Shown here piece by piece: positions 12,016 through 25,210 of a stretch of 64,000 bases of DNA. A model generated the notes under the pieces. It was given only the letters and a program-made list of their open reading frames with translations. It was not told where the DNA came from and searched no databases. The stretch comes from Citrus sinensis (Eukaryota > Streptophyta > Magnoliopsida > Sapindales > Rutaceae). Positions within the stretch are counted from its first letter, which is position 1; the number at the start of each line of letters is the position of its first letter. Location of the stretch: positions 21,268,501 to 21,332,500 of the forward strand of contig NC_068561.1 of assembly GCF_022201045.2 (NCBI RefSeq), given 5' to 3'. Made by a program: the position numbers and the translations under genes.

Positions 12016-13527
12016 CGTTACCTGAAATCCTTTTGGGGATTCAAATTAGGGTTTGATTAATTGAATGAATTCCTCCCTTCGCTTGGGGTTTTCTTTCGTT
12101 TCAGAAGAAGAGATCATGCGTTAAGAAGATGGGACGTGCGATGAACGTTTTTACGGCGAGTGAATCTGATTCTATATTGGAGTGTGTGAAGGGTAATTTG
12201 GACCTTTCGTGTGAATTTTTCGGCACCACCTGGCACGATTATTGGCTTTGAACCGTGCGAGACCGACAGAGTGACGTTTTCCGCGTTTCGAAATTACGTT
12301 ACGACCTGTCTAAAATAGATACGTTTCCACTTTTATCCTGTCTCATTTCATTAAAACTGTATAATTTTCACGTTAAGTGAGCCGATAAATTCAGAGTTTA
12401 CTACATTATAAAATTACAGGTCCAATACCGTTGTTCTTGTCGAGAAAAATACGATTGTACCTCCCATTAAACACCGCAATTATTAATAGTACACAAGGAA
12501 ATGCCACTTATCGCAAACTTTAACGCAATTTTATTTGCCAAAATGTCTTAAATTAACATATAATAAATTTGTACGTTTTCAAGATAATTTATTACATCAT
12601 CTTTATTTAGGATCATGAATTTTAAAAATAAAAATATAAAACTAATTAGGTATTCTATCCGTGTGTAGACTACGATCAATGTATATATTTGCAACATCAT
12701 ATCCCGTCGAGTGTGGAATTATACATTGGTATGTCTTTATAAAGTCTTTATAAGGTATCACTTATGTTGACATTTTATGTATAGAGTGAAAATATAGAAT
12801 ATTTTGTTGTATCTTTACTAAAAGTAAAATTAAACATTATAAATTATAGACAAAAAAAATTAATGATAAAATAAGTAGTCTTCACTTTAAATAACGTCTT
12901 TTTTCAAAATTTTTAATTGAGACTTTCAGTATTCTTTAGCTGAATTGGATGGAAACTCTTTACTCTACTTACCTTCAAAATTATTACAAACTTGAATTTT
13001 TCTTTATAATAATTAGTATCTACCACCCACGATAGTCTTAAGTAAATTAGAAATTGTTAATTTTAAATTATCCTTTATAAATGGATTATTTTAAAATTAC
13101 ACATTTTATTTTTAAAAATTTCAATTTAATCCTCATTTTCAAAAAAAAAAATCGTCCACATATCCTATTTTTCCTACTTAAATTTGTAAAACTGCAACTT
13201 TTATTAAAATATCATTGGAAATTAGGCATCACGCTGATAATATCCCAAATTTCATTTTTTATATTTCGTAAGCGACTCACATCTCATCGGGCGGTTTGCT
13301 GGACCGAGCCAGGAACAACCCTCCTAAGCAAGAATTGGAGAAAGATACCAAGAGTCCGAGTACAAACAACCACAAAAGCATCTGGATCACAAAAGCACTT
13401 TCGGCTTTCCTTTGAAAACCCAACCAGCCTGCCCTTGTTATTCAACTTCAAAGCAAACGCAGCCCAATCATCTCCATTGCCCTTCCCCTCAATCTCTTGG
13501 GTTTGCTTGTGGAAGCTGACGCCAAAC
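12016..13527. other. Divergent intergenic region between the YIP-like gene and RCE1
   Basis: Holds the 5' UTR and promoter of the leftward YIP-like gene (roughly 12016-12250, where GC content is raised) and the promoter and leader of RCE1 (roughly 13260-13527). The middle (12350-13250) is very AT-rich with no gene. No clear TATA box could be assigned to either side. Confidence 0.5.
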
Positions 13528-16500
13528 ATGGAACAAGAAACAGAAGCTTATGTTTCTAAAGCGGCGGCGCTGATGGCCTGCGTATTAATGACGTTGTCAT
13601 ACGTTGGCATTCTCTATGCTCCCACTCTGATCTTGCGGCTCCCACCTCCTGCTTCTCTCAAGCATTATCTGATCCGACGATTCATATGCGCTGCCATTTC
13701 TTCTATCATCTCGCTTATCTTCTCTGCTCTCATCCTCCCCGTAAGTTTTTTCTCTAAAATTTGTCCATACAGTTCTTGTTATTATCATCGACTGGGTATT
13801 GAGTTGCAAAGAAGCAGCGCATGATCAGCGGTGGCACTTTTGTAATTTTCACTTTTCAAACTTATTATGCTGAGTTTACATTAGCTATAAATGTAGCTTG
13901 TCTTAGTGTGTATTCGTGAGTTCTTGGGATTTCAAATAGCTAGAAGCAATTTTGCTGCTTTTTTTTTGGGGTGGGGGGGGGGGGGGGGGGGGGGGTTTGG
14001 AAATTCAGAACAGTTCTTCTAGAAGATAGGTGCTTAATAAGAATGAGCTTCTGGGGCTAAAATTCTTTTTCTCAAAAGTGCTTGTTACAGAAGTACTCCA
14101 AGTTGTGACTCTTTGATATATGCTTTGGTTTCGCAATTCCATTTCTGTTTTGTGGATATCTTGCATCAGTTTGGCATCATTTTTCAGTGTGATGCTTCAA
14201 ATATGATTATTTTTTCTTTAAAAGGGAAAGAAATAAGTCTCTGTTAATTGTGCTCTAATGTGCTTGTTATCTGCAGCCTTTTTTTTTATCCCCTCTTGTT
14301 GTCTGAAGCTGACAGTTTCAAAATATTTTGTAATGATAGATAAGAAGCTGGGAGACATCAAATGTATTAGGTGTTTATGGTATTCGAGCAGACCATATGG
14401 TGAGTGAGAAAAGTTAGATTGATATTTGATAACATGAACTCTCTTCTTTTAACCATTGTAAAGTGAGTATTGGGTGCTCGGAAGGATCCATTTGTTTGCC
14501 CATGGTAATTATTTTTTTTAATACTGTTGTATGGTCTGCAGATTGGAAAAGGGTGACTGATTGCTAAATTTGCATGCTGAAATGCAATTTTATGTATGAA
14601 ACAGTGGCAAGCTGCGGTCTTTCCGCTTTTCCTGACGTCTTTAATGTATGCTGGAAGCATGGTCCTGAAGTCCTTGTTATTGTTGAATTCATGGACAACA
14701 GATATGAATAATAGTGGAGGACTTTCTTTAGGCTGTATCAAAATTGTGCTGTGGTCACTCCGTGCTCAGATGTTTGCTGTTGCATCCAATATTCTGGCAT
14801 GGCGTAATTTTGTTGTGGTGAGTTTGTTTTCCATTTCTATATTTTGATCTTTTGGTTGATTGTAAATAATCTTAATATGTGTCCTAAGGGTGTGTTTCAT
14901 GATACCTGTGTTTTACCAAAGAAATGGTCAAGTCATATCTATGTGTATATAAATTTACATAGATTGATATTAAGTTTTGGTGAATCTTTTATTTGACATG
15001 TTTATCTTCTTCTTTTTGGACAATGAAAATATTGTACATAGGATGGGAATAGATGGAGTCCTGTGTTCTGCCTGTAATTGGTTTTATCATAGAGGATTCA
15101 TTAATTTACAAGTTCCATTCACCCCTGATGTTCTTTGATCAATTGTAATAGTATTCATCGAATGGGGAAATTCAAATGAGTTCCCCTTTCAGCTCTTGAC
15201 AATACTTTATTGAACAGGCACCATTGACAGAGGAGTTGGTGTTCAGGGCATGTATGATACCGCTACTTCTCTGTGGAGGATTCAAGATAAATACTATCAT
15301 TTTTCTCTGCCCTGTTTTCTTTAGCTTGGGTAAGTTGATTACTTTTTTAAGATACTAAAATTCTTGTTTGATCTGTCTGTATCTTTAGTAACATTTATTT
15401 ACCCTATGCTTTTACAAAGCCCTTCCAACTTGTTGAATGGGTAAATATTCCACTCTTTTAATTTATTGCATGAAATTATGGTATAAAAGTGCAATTAAAA
15501 ACCCTTGCAGATCACGCAAGGCGAATTTAATCAATGATTTTTACTTTACTGGATAAGTTGGTAGAAATATCTAACTGGATAGGCTAAATTATTCCATGAT
15601 TTAAATGGATTGTCGTGTTAGTACCAGTCTTAACTCATTAATCGAATTTAGCGAATGATGACTGCTGCAGTGGTAGTAGCAGTTTGTCGTTTATCATTTC
15701 CTCAATGTCACCTTTTATATGTAGTCTATACTTTCTGCATTTATTGTTTCCGCTTCTGTTACATATATTTAGTAACATACCTACATTTTGTTTACCTATG
15801 TTTTGTTTGAGGTGGTTTATTCTCTGACCGGTCTCTTTGTATGATCTTTACTTTGCAGCTCATTTGAACCATCTAATGGAGATCTACAGTGCTCAAAACT
15901 TTAGCCTGCTAAAAGCCTCTATGATTGTGGGTATGTACTAATTTTCACTCTTTGCTCTGTTTCTGTTATTCTACCCAGTAGAGTAGGCTGCTTGATATTC
16001 TTCCTTCTTCTGTTTTGTTAATCATAATCGAACATCTTGTGAATATATGTCAGGTCTTCAGCTTGGTTACACTGTGGTCTTTGGCTGGTATGCTTCGTTT
16101 TTGTTCATTCGAACCGGTGAGTTATTGTTTATGAGTTAGTCTTATGGCCATTTACTTGTAGCATTTTCTCATCAATTCCCGATTTTGAGGAATGAGGATG
16201 TTTTGGATGGACATGCATATTTATTCTGTTGTCAATACTTTTTTATTAGCAATAATTAATTTTGTCAGCTGCATCTTTAAATCATGTAGTATGTCAAAAA
16301 TTAACTGGCTGGTAAACATTGTTGCTATTGTAGGCGACAAGGTCACTTATACTTTTAGCTATTTTTGAGATTTAGAATTTAGATTATTCTTTTATATCAG
16401 GTTGCTCAATTTAGCTTTGCCTTGCTAACTCGTAACACAGTCACATACTGTATTTATTTATTTACTTATTTTTGCAGGACATCTTGCTGCACCATTAATT

Positions 16501-17118
16501 GCTCATATATTTTGCAATTATATGGGACTGCCTGTGCTATTTGCACGAAATAGAGGTGCGAGTAATCCTAGTGAACCATATTTCTTGATGATTCTATATA
16601 ATATTGTGCATCATATTCAGATGTAGGATGTGTTAAACTTTATAAATCTTAGTTTAGTTGATCATTATTTATGGTTCTTAGTTTTCTGATAATTGCGTTC
16701 TGTTGTGCTTTCTTAAATTTCTGACCAAGTTCGAAATAAGTGTCTTTAGGTTGTGGTCATGGTATTGGTCTGCAATTTTATATCTCGGGGATGGTGTAGT
16801 ATTATCATGCAGTTTATTGGGCTTTGCAGTACTGCTAGTGGTATTTGATCTTCTATTATCATTTGCCTGTCTGGGATTAAAGGGCTAATTGTAACAATTT
16901 AAGTCACACACGGTTGTATCTCCCTCTATACCATCTGTTCTGTCAAACCTCAACCTAATCTTATTAATTTTCCCCCTTTTTCAGGATTAGTGAGTGTAGC
17001 ATTTGTAGCAGGAATGGTGGCTTTCTTGTGGCTTCTTTTTCCAATCACCCGGCCTGATTTGTATAACGACAGAACAAACAATTGCAGATGTTTGCACGGA
17101 TATTGTTCATGGAACTAA
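13528..17118 (+). CDS. RCE1: CAAX prenyl protease 2 (RCE1/FACE2), type II CAAX endopeptidase
   Basis: Seven exons: 13528-13740, 14605-14817, 15218-15329, 15859-15930, 16054-16116, 16478-16555 and 16985-17118, all GT/AG, giving 294 aa. The family removes the last three residues of prenylated CAAX proteins in the ER membrane. Its core motifs are all present: EEXXXR as E147 E148 L V F R152, FXXXH as F177..H181 (FSLAH), and HXXXN as H234 I F C N238. Several hydrophobic spans surround them, as expected for the ABI/CPBP fold. The length is close to plant RCE1. The ATG chosen gives MEQETEAYVSKAAAL, followed directly by the first membrane span. Intron 1 contains a run of 23 G. The gene looks intact. 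Confidence 0.93.
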
Positions 17119-17559
17119 ACTTTCAGGAAATGGACTTTGATGTACATTCATCTGATTTAGTTGTTAAGGGAAATGAAAACAAGAATGATAACACTTAGCT
17201 ACATACTTTCGTATGTCTCTTGTATTGTTTCTATTTTCTAAAGCCTACACCGTTTGCCTCCGATTACTATTGCTAACAAATTGGTCTTCATGGATTTGCA
17301 TAATAGACCTCGATTCGACTTTCAAATAAATTCACAATGTTCCTATTGAAGTTATAACTTGTATGTATATAAAAATAAAAAATAAAAAAAAGAATCCACA
17401 CTTAGAATTTTCAGTACCATTGCTTCCAATCTTAACTAATGAGGCAAAAGAATTGGAACGCGGCCATTCGCATGAAGTGTTGATATGCGTTTAAAGCTTG
17501 TGCATTAATGCAACAATGTTTAAAATTATATACGTTGTAGAACCACAACCAACAACAGA
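17119..17559. other. RCE1 3' flank and tRNA upstream region
   Basis: 3' UTR of RCE1 followed by AT-rich sequence. The bases directly before the tRNA contain CAAC/CAACA, the CAA-type start context often seen upstream of plant tRNA genes. Confidence 0.4.
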
Positions 17560-17631
17560 GTCGTTGTAGTATAGTGGTGAGTATTCCCGCCTGTCACGCG
17601 GGTGACCCGGGTTCCATCCCCGGCAACGGCG
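17560..17631 (+). tRNA. trnD-GUC: tRNA-Asp (anticodon GTC)
   Basis: A 72-nt cloverleaf. The acceptor arm GTCGTTG pairs with CAACGGC (T2-G is a wobble), with discriminator G. The anticodon stem CCCGC/GCGGG carries loop CTGTCAC, anticodon GTC. The T stem CCGGG/CCCGG carries loop TTCCATC. There is no intron. The sequence follows the plant nuclear tRNA-Asp pattern, but T-loop position 57 is C where a purine is almost universal (TTCGATC expected). A T5 terminator follows at 17642. The gene looks functional apart from that base, which also lies in the internal B box. Confidence 0.92.
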
Positions 17632-17641
17632 GTATGGCCTC

Positions 17642-17646
17642 TTTTT
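17642..17646 (+). terminator. RNA polymerase III terminator of tRNA-Asp
   Basis: A run of five T begins 10 bases after the discriminator base of the tRNA, the normal position for a Pol III stop. Confidence 0.7.
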
Positions 17647-20022
17647 GGAAAGTGAAAAGTCCGCGATCTGCAGTTGAAAACGCGCGATTTCAACCTTTCT
17701 AAATCTGAACTTTCCCTCCTTATTTTTTTTTGTTTTTTTATTTTTTATTTTATTCTCAGCATCCAAACAGAAAAATGATTCTCCAACGCGACTGCAAGTT
17801 CGCTTTGAATCTCAAATCTCAAAACAATACTCGAAATGCTCCCCTTGATATATAAGGTGATTTTATTAACTCAAATCTCCTTTCAATTGACGTTACATGC
17901 GGATCATGTAATGAATTAAAATTCTCACTGAATGTGCGTTCTATTTATTTTTAACCCGAATCCTTTGCTCATCAAACTATAACTATTCTTTCTACTTTGC
18001 TTCTGTTTAGTATCTATTGCTTAATTGATTGGATTCGAACTTTTTGAATTCTTTTCAATGATACGGAAAATTTTCACCACACGCAGATATTACATGGTGA
18101 TTTTCTAATTAAAAATTAATATTACTGATTTTAATTTGTTACAACTAATCATGACTTTATGAGGTTATTACTAATATGTCTACTTGATGTATGTCACTTG
18201 AAAGTGTTTAAAGTTGAAGTTTCAGTGCAATGTCTTAACATGATCAAGGAGGTCATTTGGATTTGAATTTAGTTTCCCTAATACCTATGAAACCACTCCA
18301 TAGCTTAAAATTTCACTTTATAAGTAATTCTTACGAATCAATGAGGCCAGCATCGGTATATTTCTAGCTACAGTATGTTTATCAATTCACTGAATACCAG
18401 TTGATATATTATTACCATGCTGCACAGCATATGTAATGCAGGACCAATGGTTACAAGTAATACCAGAAGCAGAACAGCCCAACGGTCGCATATTTCTTTC
18501 AGGGGTCAGCATTCACTGCCCAGGTACCCATTTGGGCTTGCTTCCATTAATTGTTGACAGTAATATATGATTTTATGATCTCATCCACGGGGAAAATTTT
18601 GGAATGTTGTAGTGCTAAATGCTGATTCTGGTTGTCTTGGAAGTTTAGTTGAAAGTGTCCTGTACAGACTGCTAATTGTTTAACTCACAAGATGTCAATG
18701 AATGATCTTACTATCACGTACAAACATATGATTTTCACTCATTGTTTTCCTCCCATAGAAACTTGGAGATTATTTTACCCTTTACCGTCTAATTATGAAT
18801 TCTTGTAAGCATAAACCTTGTTCTTAGAATCTTCAAGTTCTCTCAGAACCCACTATGCAATCTTCTTTCGATTAGAATTGTGGCAAGGGCCAAAGTCTAG
18901 GTCAGCTACTACAGTAGTACAATGATGTGGTAAAATAAGATTTTAAAGCGACCATATCTTAAGTAGTAAATTTGCTACCTACTTCCTAGCTCTTTCTCTC
19001 TTTCATTCTTTTTTCCTTTTCAAAATTTTCTTCTTTTGTTTGGTTATGAGAGCCTGAGTTCTCCTTGTCAGCTAATCCTTTACTAGTTCTTCCACGGAGA
19101 TTTTGTTAATGATAACTGGATCCTTTCAGCTCTCTTATTGACTTGCTGAGTTGGTTTCTCAGCTCCAATGAGTAGATTTGGACTTGGTGGCCACATCAGG
19201 GGTCAGTCAAGTTTGAGTCTGTAAGAGGCCTTAGGGTCTCTTGGATACATTTGAGTTTGATAAGACAATTATTTATTTATATTATCTCATCTCACACGGT
19301 TTTGCCTTTATAGTCAACCAAACTTATGGCATGACAATATAAGATGAAGGCATGAGTCTATAACATGTCTTTGATCTTGACATTGTGACTTACTTTTTTC
19401 CAAACTTAAATCAATCCTCATTGACTTTCTGGTTTGAATCTGATGACGTTGCCACTGATTAGATCCTCCCATCACTCTCTTCACACAGAATCTTATAAGT
19501 TATAATGTCCTGTTTTGTACACGGGTCCTTCTACATATACAATCTTTACAAGTTTGTTTTAAATTATCGGTCATTTTTTTTCCCCTTTTACTCTTTGTTA
19601 GTCGTTACAATTCTTGAGTTTCATCCTACACGTCTCAAATTAAGGCATAAATTCATAAATGAAATGTACGGTAAATTTCTGACTAGTAATAGAAAACTCG
19701 TGACAAATAAGAATAAAAGACTTCTCTGTAGTAGTACTATTGCCTCCCTTCCTTGTATTTTCCGTAAGGGGGCAAAGTTGAAAAGGTTCAACTGTTAGGC
19801 CCTGCACCCAAGCCATGCCAATTAGCATTTGTTTATCTGCATATTGGTATATATACTTCTACACTGGCCCTCATCATACTGCAAATAACTTGGCTTAGTT
19901 GCCTGTATCCAGTATTTGCCGTTTGATAAGTGAACTCATGGTCTTGCCACTGTCTTCATATGTGTCAGTTTTTTAATTTAAGAAAAACAATTATAAAACG
20001 AATACTAATGCTGCATCATTCG
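17647..20022. other. Intergenic, AT-rich
   Basis: No gene could be supported. The open frames here are short and have no protein-like composition. Confidence 0.35.
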
Positions 20023-20138
20023 AGATTTTATGTTTTTTCCCCCCATTTACTCTGGTTAAGTCTTAACATCCTTTCAGGCAAGATTTTATGTTTTTTCCCC
20101 CCATTTACTCTGGTTAAATCTTAGCATTCTTTCAGGCA
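20023..20138. repeat. Tandem duplication, 58-bp unit, two copies
   Basis: AGATTTTATGTTTTTTCC starts at 20023 and again at 20081. Each copy runs through a CCCCCC stretch, ATTTACTCTGGTTAA and ends CTTTCAGGCA. The copies differ at only a few bases, so the duplication is young. Confidence 0.85.
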
Positions 20139-20881
20139 TTAATTTGTAAAAAAATTGAGCTAGTGTAGTAGAACTATAGATTGTTTAATGTTTAATATTC
20201 AACTTTTTTTTAACATATATTTGAAAATATATTACATCTAATAACAAATTACAAAACCATTTTGAACAAGAGATTAAGTAAGTTATAGGACGATATATAG
20301 AATTACTGTTAGTTATTTGCATATAATCATCGGTCGACAATCATTAATATTGGACTATGATTTAGAATTTCATTCAGTTGTTATTTTTCTTTTTGAACTT
20401 AGTATTTCATTGAATTTAGACTTTTGATTAAATTTGGGTCACGTGTATTGTCCTATTCCAAGCATAGACAGATTGCATTTTACTGTCTTACAGCAGCTTG
20501 TGATAATCATAAAGTAGTTGAAATAATGCATCCAAGAGATGTTTCTTAACCACTAGATATTGAGAGAGAAGGAAAGAGAGAGATATGAAACTGTAGATAA
20601 CAATATCATATTTCTTTCTAGCAGATAGCCTGATACATCTTTGTAGTTCAGAATTTTATATCTTAACCCCCTCCCCAAGAAAAGAAGATATACTAAAGAT
20701 GAAAATAGAAGCAAAAGGAACCCTGATAGAAAGGTACTACAACTGTCCTATATAACTAAAACTAGAACCACTACTGTTTAACTATAGTTTTACACAAAAG
20801 GGAGCAATAGAGACTGCAGCTGGGGTCATGATAAAGGACGCATTTGGTGGGGTCATGATATATCTGTTTAATAGGAGGGAG

Positions 20882-21112
20882 TCAGGGTTTGCTAGAATTG
20901 GAAGGGTTTGTGTTGGAGCTGGAGCAGAGGTTGAGGTCAGGAATATTGTTTGGAGCATTGGCTTTTGAGTTTCCATTGGCAAGTTTCTGTTTCAGTTCAG
21001 ATAGAAGTGCTTGATTCTCCTGGTTAAGCAGCTGTGCTTTCTTCCTCAGCCTCTCATTCTCCTTCATTATGTAGCAGTTCTGTAGGTACAGCTTTGAGTT
21101 CAGCCTTTCCAT
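20882..21112 (-). CDS. ZPR3: LITTLE ZIPPER protein, ZPR3/ZPR4 type
   Basis: A 76-aa protein from the ATG at 21112. It opens MERLNSKLYLQNCYIMKEN and continues through a leucine-zipper segment, ENERLRKKAQLLNQENQALL, to a Ser/Asn-rich tail. This is the ZPR3/4 signature and length class (about 67-72 aa in Arabidopsis, from memory). Family members have a zipper like that of HD-ZIP III factors but no homeodomain. They form inactive heterodimers with them, a microProtein feedback that limits HD-ZIP III activity in the shoot meristem and leaf adaxial side. The frame stays open upstream to 21214, but those 34 residues are hydrophobic and unlike the family, so the start at 21112 is preferred. A 5' UTR intron acceptor (CTACAG) may lie just upstream. 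Confidence 0.9.
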   Translation of the reverse strand: MERLNSKLYLQNCYIMKENERLRKKAQLLNQENQALLSELKQKLANGNSKANAPNNIPDLNLCSSSNTNPSNSSKP

Positions 21113-24100
21113 GACTACGAAAAAAAGCACCTTTTCAAACTTCCTGTAGTATGTGCCCCTGAAAACGAAAAACACCGGTATCAGCAAAAAGTAGTTTAAG
21201 GTCATAGGTATCATTCTTTATTGTCAAACATATTATTCTACACTATTCTACAGCAGAAGGAGACAATTTGGTTATACTATTTTCAAATCCATACTGATAT
21301 TAAAAATAATCTAGATATCTTTTTTCTTTGCATGAATATCTCCAACTAGAAAAATATTTAAACATACAGCAAACAAGTGAAGGATATTCAAAACATTGCT
21401 AAATATGGTAAGGTGAGGGGAAAAAACTGTAGAACAAAAAAAGCTTAAAAATCTTTAAAAGATTGAGTTAGTAACAACTTCAAAATATTTACCCAAACAG
21501 TGAAAAAAAATTGAAGAGAAGACTCAGAAGACAGAGTTAAACCGATCAGTATTAAGATGTTCTGAGGTTTCTTATTGAGTTAACCACTTTGCAAGAGGTA
21601 ATTTTAACAACTATTGTAAGAAAGTTAAATGTTTCAGAGGAAAACAGAGCAAGGGACGGCTAAAGAATGACTTAATAGATTTGGACCACATAAGCTATAA
21701 ATAGAGCAAATGTGATTGTCCGTGAAATGAAGAGAGAAGAAGTATGGTTGGAATAAATGGTCGTCCAAATATGTATTCATGAAGAATGGTCTCTTTCGGT
21801 TGCCCATACATGGAAGAAAGGGATAAAAGATCATAAAAACAGTAGATTGAACTTGTGTTGTGTGCGTCTCAGTTCACATATGCGTATGTGACTGTGTTAT
21901 CTCTGTGAGTAGATATGACTTGCCCTTTATATTTATGTAAAAGAATTGTGCCATTCTATCCTCTTAAACAAAAAGAGAATGTGCCGAAAGTTGTTATAAA
22001 ACAGAAGAAACGAGAGACAGACAAAGACACCATGAATAAAAAGCAAAGAAAATCAAATGTTGGAGAATCCAAGAGAAGAAGAAAACATTTCAAATAAAAA
22101 AAAAAAAGACATTCCCTCCTCAAAATGAGGTAACAAGACAGAAAAAGTAAAGAAACCCCAAGTCCCAACACTGTGAACCTCCTCTTCTTGTTTGTGATAA
22201 TCTAAACAAAAAATAATACATATATATATATAAACATGTAGTTGACCATGTCTACAACCTTCTTAGCGAAAGAAAACAGAGAGAAGAAGAGGAAGAAGAA
22301 GAGGTGGGGGCCTCTTTATTTCTTTATGCTTTCAAAAAAGATCACCTTTTAGGAGGTAGGTTGGTTGGTTGGTTAGAGAGCTTTGGGTGGCCGAGGAAGC
22401 TTTTCTATGCCTCTGGTTTCTAACAACTAGTAGCAGCAGTTAAAAGAGAAAAAGACTAATTGTGTTGTGAAGTGAGGGACAAAGCGAACAAAGGGAGGCC
22501 TCGTAATATATAGAGCAAAAGCTAAAGACAGAGAAGGCAAATGCAAAGGGCAAGAAAGAAAGAAAGGGGGGAAAAAAATAATAGAGAGAGACGCACACAC
22601 ACTGCCTTCTCTCATCTGACACAACAATCATGCATGTGTAAGCATGGAAGGCGGCCGGTTAAGGGCAAGGATTTAATGTTTTGGTTTTGTATGATGATGG
22701 GTATGGCGTCATGTGAATGATGATGGGTCAGGGGTAGTTTTGTCACAAAGTAATAATTATGGGTATACGCGGGACAATTATGTGATTCTATTTTTTTCTG
22801 GTGGCTATAGGAGCTTGTAAAGAGATAAAAGAAAAAAAATGATGATGGTGAGCTAGGCCGTCCCCAAGATTCGCAATGATGGTTTGGATTGGTTTCGAAC
22901 CATCATCACAGCACCACACCCCCCTCTCCCTCTCCCTCTCCCTCCTCTTCACTTCTTTCTTCATCATCAATTCTCTTTTGTTTTGTTTTTATTTACTATT
23001 CCTATTTCCATTTCCTTGCTTTCTTTGATTTTGTTTCTTGGTTTGGCACCTGTTGGTAATAATCATTCTTTTGCCGTAATGCAATGTTTCTTTGTTGAAA
23101 CTTCAGAATGGCGGTTTTGTGCATTGAGAGACTAAAAGTAAAAAATTACTCCACCACTTGTTCCGGGCTTTATGGTTCACAACTTCACATGTATTGTTTT
23201 CACGAATTATGCCTACATTTGTAGGTTGCCATTCCCGGTTATTTCTATACGTAGGGTTCAATTTGGAATTATGTTAAGTTTTCTAGACTCTCTCAAATTC
23301 AAGGTATGATTACTAAGATATAATGTCACCATAAACTTGTTCAATAATGTGATTGGAGGGAAAAGCTTGGTGAACTTTGAATCTCTTACCTTCTAACAAA
23401 CGTATTTAAATTCTATTAAAAAAATAATCGATCTTTTTTAAATTATTGGTCTAAATTATTTTTATAAATTTAAAAAAAAATCTTCTGCGATATCAAGAAA
23501 TTTATGATGCTTAGTGAAATTTACAAGTGAATATATATATATATATATTAAAATTTCATATAAGTAAAGCTTTTATACATATTTAAAAGATTAGAGTGGT
23601 TTATTCAATAGACATAATTTCTAATTATAAGGTTATACAATGGGCTAATAGAATATAAACAAATGACAAATACTGCCCCTATGGTTCTCCACTGTGCTGC
23701 ACCATTGATGATGTTTGTTTTACGTTATTACAATCATCATTATAATATGTGGGTAGGATCATAAGTGAAAGCATTTTTTTTTTTTTGGTGTGGCTAAATT
23801 TAGGGTGATTTTGAAAATGATAATAATAAGAATGGGTTGGAGACGAGTTGGGCCAGCCTCATGGGTTATGAGTGCCTTAGCGTGAAACATCATACTTGAC
23901 AGGTGGTGTTTTGGATGAGTCTATGGGCAAAATGGTCAAAAGGGAAACTGCTATCGAGTCTTGCCCCTCGTGGAGCTCGTTCATTTAGTCATCAGTCCCA
24001 CTATTCGTACGTGTATGCAATTATTGTAACCTTCCAATTCCATTGGCTGTTTGCTTCTTATTTTACCTTTTTGCCATTAACGGTCCCTTGCTCCTCTTTC

Positions 24101-25204
24101 AAACCATATTTTCAAGTTTGACCATTCTTTTAAACCCCATGATTTTTAGGACAACCAAGTGTTAGAGAGTTTTGATTATGGAGTAAAACTAGGATACTAA
24201 CTATTCTAACTGTATAATTGGTGAAATTTTTTGTATTATTTCTAAAATTAAAATATATATAACTACAAATTTAGTGAGAGTGGTATTTTAACGCGTTTTA
24301 ATTAAAATACGAAATCTTTTATTAAATAATTACTTATTTAATGAATCGTAACATTACAATACTTATACTACATGTTGACTGTTAATTATGATAAACGTCA
24401 TAAAATAAACATAAAAGTATGACAGAGTTAATATATAACATCAAAGATGTGTCTGTGCGTGTGTGTATGTTATTGACAAATCTCATAATTCATAGTAAAC
24501 TTTTTTTCTCGACAACTATTTATCTGTAGTTTGAAAAATACATGGGACAATATGTTATACGTTGAACGGACAAGGAGGAACAAGCACGATGGCTTGTCTG
24601 CATTGTAATGGTCTTTAGCCAAACACAGAAGATTGGGACATTAGATTGCATTTTCATTTTAAATTTATTTTTCTTATGTTTGTAGTTTTTTCTTTAAAAA
24701 AAACAGAGAGAGAGACAGATATTTTATTTCATGCACGTGGACATGTATGATTTCCTTGCTTTGTTTTATTGTACTTATTTTTCACTAGTCAAGCGTAATT
24801 TATTTTTTGTTTTCTATTTTCCTTAGAGGGCACGTGGGTAAGATTCATTTCTTTAAGTTGACCTTTAGCCCTTGACATTTAAATTACTGTTTTTATAATA
24901 TCTAAAAATCTATTTGATAGTAAAATTTAAAAGAAAAAGAGGTAAATAGTTATTTGTTTAATTATTTATTTATTTATTATAAAAAATATTCAAAAAATAA
25001 AAAGTATAAAAAATCGTATTATTAGTTTTTATTCACACTGGAACATGTATTTCTTATTTTTTATTTTAATTTTTATTTATATGATTTATTTAATTTTGAA
25101 TAAATATGAATAAAATATATATTTAAAAGTAAAAGTAATACTATAAAATGCGGCCATAAAGATTATTAGTTATTATGAAAATAGTAAGATAACTGTATAT
25201 ATTA
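21113..25204. other. Upstream region of the ZPR gene and gene-free AT-rich DNA
   Basis: The first about 1.5 kb is CT/GA-rich on alternate strands (GA runs near 22280 and 22560) and probably holds the leader and promoter of the leftward ZPR gene. A CT-rich tract (CCCTCTCCCT repeated) lies at 22919-22946. (TA)n runs occur at about 22219 and 23532. No other gene seen. Confidence 0.4.
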
Positions 25205-25210
25205 CTTACA

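Noticed and set aside
18442-18523. Exon-like stretch (AG before, GTACCC after, open frame DQWLQVIPEAEQPNG...)
   Set aside because: No matching neighbouring exons or family resemblance; a single open stretch of this length is weak evidence.
19505-19798. 97-codon plus-strand frame
   Set aside because: AT-driven hydrophobic and Lys-rich translation with no family resemblance or gene context.
22427-23135. Several open frames rich in Leu, Phe and Ser
   Set aside because: Products of CT/GA-rich low-complexity DNA; no domain or family composition.
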